A stretch of DNA of 64,000 bases from Stenotrophomonas lactitubi (GTDB taxonomy: Bacteria > Pseudomonadota > Gammaproteobacteria > Xanthomonadales > Xanthomonadaceae), in NCBI RefSeq assembly GCF_002803515.1, contig NZ_PHQX01000001.1, positions 4,131,521-4,195,520 of the forward strand, given 5' to 3'. The stretch's first letter is position 1; every line of letters starts with the position of its first letter. The notes under the pieces are model-generated. The model ran no database searches. It saw only the letters and a program-made list of their open reading frames with translations, and was not told the DNA's origin. Made by a program: the position numbers and the translations under genes. Positions 61,379 to 64,000 of this stretch are shown here, piece after piece.

Positions 61379-63475
61379 ATGTCCATTGCGTCCTCCCGCC
61401 CGCCCGACCAGGGCCGTGTCCCTTATCTGCAACAGCTGGCACAGCGAGGCGATCGTCGCCTGCTGCTGGGCAGCGTCGTGTTTGCGTTGATCGGCCTTGT
61501 GCTGGCCGTGCGCGGTACGTCGCTGCCCGCCGCGAGCGCCGTTGCCGCTGCGGTGCTGCCAGCCGCCTGGCTGGGCTGGCGCCAGGCCGGCCATGTGCTC
61601 GCGCGCAACGGCCTGGCCGTAGTGCTTTCACTGCAGTTGAGCCTGCTCTGCCATATCAGCGGATTGAATGCCGCATTGCCCATCGCGCTGCTGCTGGGCG
61701 TGCTGCTCATCCAGCGTGACCGCATGCCGTTGTGGCTGGCCGGCGCGGTGGGTGTCAGTGCGTTGCTGGCGCCGTTGCTTGATGGGGCGACCGTCCTGCC
61801 ACCACTGTTGAATGCCACGGCCCTGGCAGTGCTGACGCTGGTGCTGGGGCAGACCGCCGCACGCCTGCGTCAACAGAGCGAAGCGCTGGGTCACGGACCG
61901 CACCGCCTGGCCGCACTGGCACGCGACATCGCCACGGGCGCCGACCTCGGCGCACACAGCGATGCACGCAACTACGCACCCGGTTCACTGGCCCACGCGC
62001 TGGCCGATACCGCACGTCATGTGCAGGCGCAGCGGGGCCGCGAAGCCGAAGCACATGCCGAGAACGCGCAGATCCGCCAGGCACTGGATGCCTCGCGTAC
62101 GGCGATGATGATTGCCGACAACGATCACGTCATCCGCTACGTCAACCGCTCGGTGGTGGCGCTGCTGCGCAACCAGCAGGCCACGCTGCGCCAGGCGTTC
62201 CCCGATTTCGACGCCGAGCGGCTGGTCGGCAGCAGCATCCATCGTTTCCATGCCAACCCTGACCGCATCCGCGGCATCCTCAACGGGTTGCAGGCGACGC
62301 ACAACGGCAAGGTGCGGATCGGGCCGGTGCATTTCGCGCAGGTGGTCACCCCGGTGTTCGATGCACAGGGCGCGCGCTTGGGCTTTGCGGTGGAATGGCA
62401 TGACCGCACCCATGAACTGACGCTGGAGAATGCCGTTGCCGGGATTGTCGATGCCGCCGCGCACGGTGATCTCGAACAGCGCCTGCAGGCCAGCGAAGGC
62501 GCCAGCTTCCTCGACGGCCTGACAGGGGGCATCAACCAGCTACTGGACACCCTGGGCAGCACGGTCGACGAAGTTCGGCAAATGCTCTCGGCGATGGCCA
62601 ACGGCGATCTCGACCGCCGCATGCAGGGCGAGTATCACGGCGCGTTCGCCGCCATCCAGCGCGATGCCAACGCCACTGCCAGCCAGCTCGCACGCATGGT
62701 CGGGCACATCCAGCACTGCGCCACCACCATCAGCACGGCCGCCAGCGAAATCGCCGCCGGCAACGGCGCCCTGTCCGAGCGCAGCGAACGACAGGCTGCG
62801 CATCTGCAGGAAACCGCAGCCTCAATGGAGGAGCTGACCGCCACCGTGCGCCAGAATGCAGCGCATGCGCGTCAGGCCAGTGAGCTGGCCGCCTCCACCC
62901 AGGGCGCAGCAAGTGATGGCAACCACGCCATGCAGCGGGTGGTCGACACCATGCAGGCCATCGAAGGCGCGTCGAAGCGGATCGGCGACATTACCGGCGT
63001 GATCGACGGCATTGCCTTCCAGACCAACATCCTCGCGCTCAACGCAGCGGTCGAAGCGGCACGCGCCGGCGAGCAGGGGCGCGGGTTCGCGGTCGTCGCC
63101 AGCGAGGTCCGCGTGCTGGCGCAGCGATCGGCGGCAGCCGCCCAGGAGATCAAGGTCCTCATCGACGAGGCAGGTCGTCAGGTCGGCGAGGGCGCCCAGT
63201 TGGTCGCCGATGCCGGACAACGCATGCAGGGCATCGTCGGCGGCGTGGAGAACGTAAGCCACCTGATGCGCGAGATCTCGGCGGCATCGCAGGAGCAGTC
63301 CTCCGGTATCGAGCAGATCAACCAGACGGTGGTGCAGATGGACCAGGCCACACAACAGAATGCGGCCCTGGTGGAAGAAGCCACCGCAGCAGCGCGGGAA
63401 CTGCAAGCGCAGGCAGGTGAATTGAACCAGGCGGTATCGGTGTTCCGGCAGCGCGAGGCCGCGTTGATCGACTGA
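61379..63475 (+). CDS. methyl-accepting chemotaxis protein with PAS and HAMP, no periplasmic domain
   Basis: This 698-residue receptor has about five hydrophobic segments (residues 28-160) with no sizeable periplasmic loop, then a cytoplasmic PAS domain (about 230-355: [20 protein letters not shown]). Two HAMP-like segments follow ([14 protein letters not shown] and [16 protein letters not shown]), then the methyl-accepting coiled coil with the signalling tip [20 protein letters not shown] and [18 protein letters not shown]. It probably senses an internal signal (redox, oxygen or a metabolite) through PAS. There is no C-terminal CheR-binding pentapeptide. AGGAG lies 7 bases before the ATG. 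A strong terminator follows. Confidence 0.92.
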   Translation: MSIASSRPPDQGRVPYLQQLAQRGDRRLLLGSVVFALIGLVLAVRGTSLPAASAVAAAVLPAAWLGWRQAGHVLARNGLAVVLSLQLSLLCHISGLNAALPIALLLGVLLIQRDRMPLWLAGAVGVSALLAPLLDGATVLPPLLNATALAVLTLVLGQTAARLRQQSEALGHGPHRLAALARDIATGADLGAHSDARNYAPGSLAHALADTARHVQAQRGREAEAHAENAQIRQALDASRTAMMIADNDHVIRYVNRSVVALLRNQQATLRQAFPDFDAERLVGSSIHRFHANPDRIRGILNGLQATHNGKVRIGPVHFAQVVTPVFDAQGARLGFAVEWHDRTHELTLENAVAGIVDAAAHGDLEQRLQASEGASFLDGLTGGINQLLDTLGSTVDEVRQMLSAMANGDLDRRMQGEYHGAFAAIQRDANATASQLARMVGHIQHCATTISTAASEIAAGNGALSERSERQAAHLQETAASMEELTATVRQNAAHARQASELAASTQGAASDGNHAMQRVVDTMQAIEGASKRIGDITGVIDGIAFQTNILALNAAVEAARAGEQGRGFAVVASEVRVLAQRSAAAAQEIKVLIDEAGRQVGEGAQLVADAGQRMQGIVGGVENVSHLMREISAASQEQSSGIEQINQTVVQMDQATQQNAALVEEATAAARELQAQAGELNQAVSVFRQREAALID

Positions 63476-63500
63476 GTCGACCCTGCGCCATGCTCCATGG

Positions 63501-63530
63501 AAGGCGGCGCCCGCAGGGCGCCGCCTTTTT
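63501..63530 (+). terminator. terminator of the chemoreceptor gene
   Basis: AAGGCGGCGCCC-GCA-GGGCGCCGCCTT followed by TTT, 25 bases after the stop codon. Confidence 0.92.
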
Positions 63531-63669
63531 GTTGGGCGCGGTTCGCGGCAGGGTTCGTTGGCTCAACGGGTACGAAGGCAGTCCATTCAAGGCTGCCCGG
63601 CACACGATGATGAAGGCCGAGGGCACCTGCCGTTGCGGCGAAGTAACTCCGCCTGCCGTTGAGCTCTAC

Positions 63670-63700
63670 AGAAAGCGGCGCCCTTGGGCACCGCTTTCTT
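63670..63700. terminator. isolated hairpin, terminator-like
   Basis: AGAAAGCGG-C-GCCC..GGGC-A-CCGCTTTCT with TT after. In the gene-free stretch 63476-63877, which otherwise holds the terminator at 63501, the REP pair at 63739 and the rRNA terminator. No gene recognised here. Confidence 0.5.
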
Positions 63701-63738
63701 ATGCTTGGTGCCGGCCATTTGCGTGATGCTGGGCACCG

Positions 63739-63815
63739 GTAGTGCCGGCCGCTGGCCGGCAACCCCATGAACCTCACGCAGCTGCACGTGACTGCCGGCC
63801 AGCGGCCGGCACTAC
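63739..63815. repeat. SMAG-type REP pair (inverted)
   Basis: GTAGTGCCGGCC..GGCCGGCA at 63739 and TGCCGGCC..GGCCGGCACTAC ending 63815, facing each other. Confidence 0.88.
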
Positions 63816-63836
63816 CGCGGTTTACGACGGACAAAG

Positions 63837-63868
63837 AAAAACCCCGCTGCGTGAGCAGCGGGGTTTTT
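63837..63868 (-). terminator. terminator after the rRNA operon
   Basis: AAAAACCCCGCTGC-GTGA-GCAGCGGGGTTTTT, a perfect stem with A/T runs on both ends, lies 9 bases after the 5S 3' end on the minus strand. Symmetric, so can work both ways. Confidence 0.92.
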
Positions 63869-63877
63869 GGGTATAAA

Positions 63878-63993
63878 CCCTGGCGATGACCTACTCTCGC
63901 ATGGCTTAGGCCACACTACCATCGGCGCAGCTACGTTTCACTTCCGAGTTCGGGATGGGATCGGGTGGTTCCATAGCGCTAATTTCACCAGGG
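63878..63993 (-). rRNA. rrf: 5S ribosomal RNA
   Basis: Read on the minus strand, the 116-base sequence contains the conserved 5S segments GGAACCACCCGATCCCATCC, CGAACTCGGAAGTGAAACG, and GATGGTAGTGTGG, ending GAGAGTAGGTCATCGCCAGGG. Its ends pair as CCCUGGUGA with UCGCCAGGG. The 23S-5S spacer begins at 63994, so the rest of an rRNA operon lies beyond the window. Confidence 0.96.
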
Positions 63994-64000
63994 AGGCGGT

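Overview
The window looks like chromosomal DNA of a Stenotrophomonas, most likely the S. maltophilia complex. It is GC-rich throughout. The 5S rRNA and the proteins are of Xanthomonadaceae type. The intergenic gaps are full of short palindromes that carry a terminal GTAG, the hallmark of the SMAG repeats described in S. maltophilia. I see no prophage, integrative element, CRISPR array or tRNA; most of it is core genome with intact reading frames.

Layout. 1-3 kb: the 3' part of rtcR, a small membrane protein, two unknown proteins and a phosphatase-like protein. 3-8.1 kb (minus): a FAD oxidoreductase, uvrD and a cardiolipin synthase. 8.3-8.7 kb: rpmB-rpmG. 9.1-12.4 kb: a DnaQ-like exonuclease, a glycosyltransferase, and a LysR regulator divergent from a RidA protein. 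12.7-18.8 kb: a heavy-metal efflux operon (His-rich small protein, czcC, czcB, czcA). 18.9-21.2 kb: a DUF885 metallopeptidase followed by a perfect 3 x 150 bp tandem array of REP pairs. 21.2-23.4 kb: a UDP-glucuronate epimerase-like protein, a GT2 and a LAB_N protein, possibly for envelope galacturonate modification. 23.4-27.4 kb: a SUFU-domain protein, parB, parA, rsmG and a phosphopantetheinyl transferase. 27.5-30.1 kb: a GlsB-like protein, xth and an aldehyde dehydrogenase.

30.4-41.6 kb carries an acetate-utilisation locus: a DcaP-like porin and an MHS-family transporter, divergent acs, a CrbR-type response regulator and a CrbS-type hybrid kinase fused to a transporter-like domain. A REP-associated transposase (RAYT) flanked by REP pairs and the manganese exporter gene mntP sit between the regulator and the kinase. 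mntP has a well-formed yybP-ykoY riboswitch and, upstream of it, a palindrome matching the enterobacterial MntR box.

41.7-64 kb: an S46 peptidase with the Ser that marks the DPP11 group, tamA-tamB, glyQ-glyS, an orphan GspE/PilB ATPase with a glutamine amidotransferase and a membrane protein, tatABC, a SYLF protein, hemH with an alpha/beta hydrolase, a PAS/HAMP chemoreceptor, and at the end a minus-strand 5S rRNA with its terminator, the tail of an rRNA operon.

The strongest non-coding signals are the mntP control region, the LysR/RidA and acs/porin inverted repeats, the RAYT with its REPs, the 150 bp array, and two further families of long palindromes.
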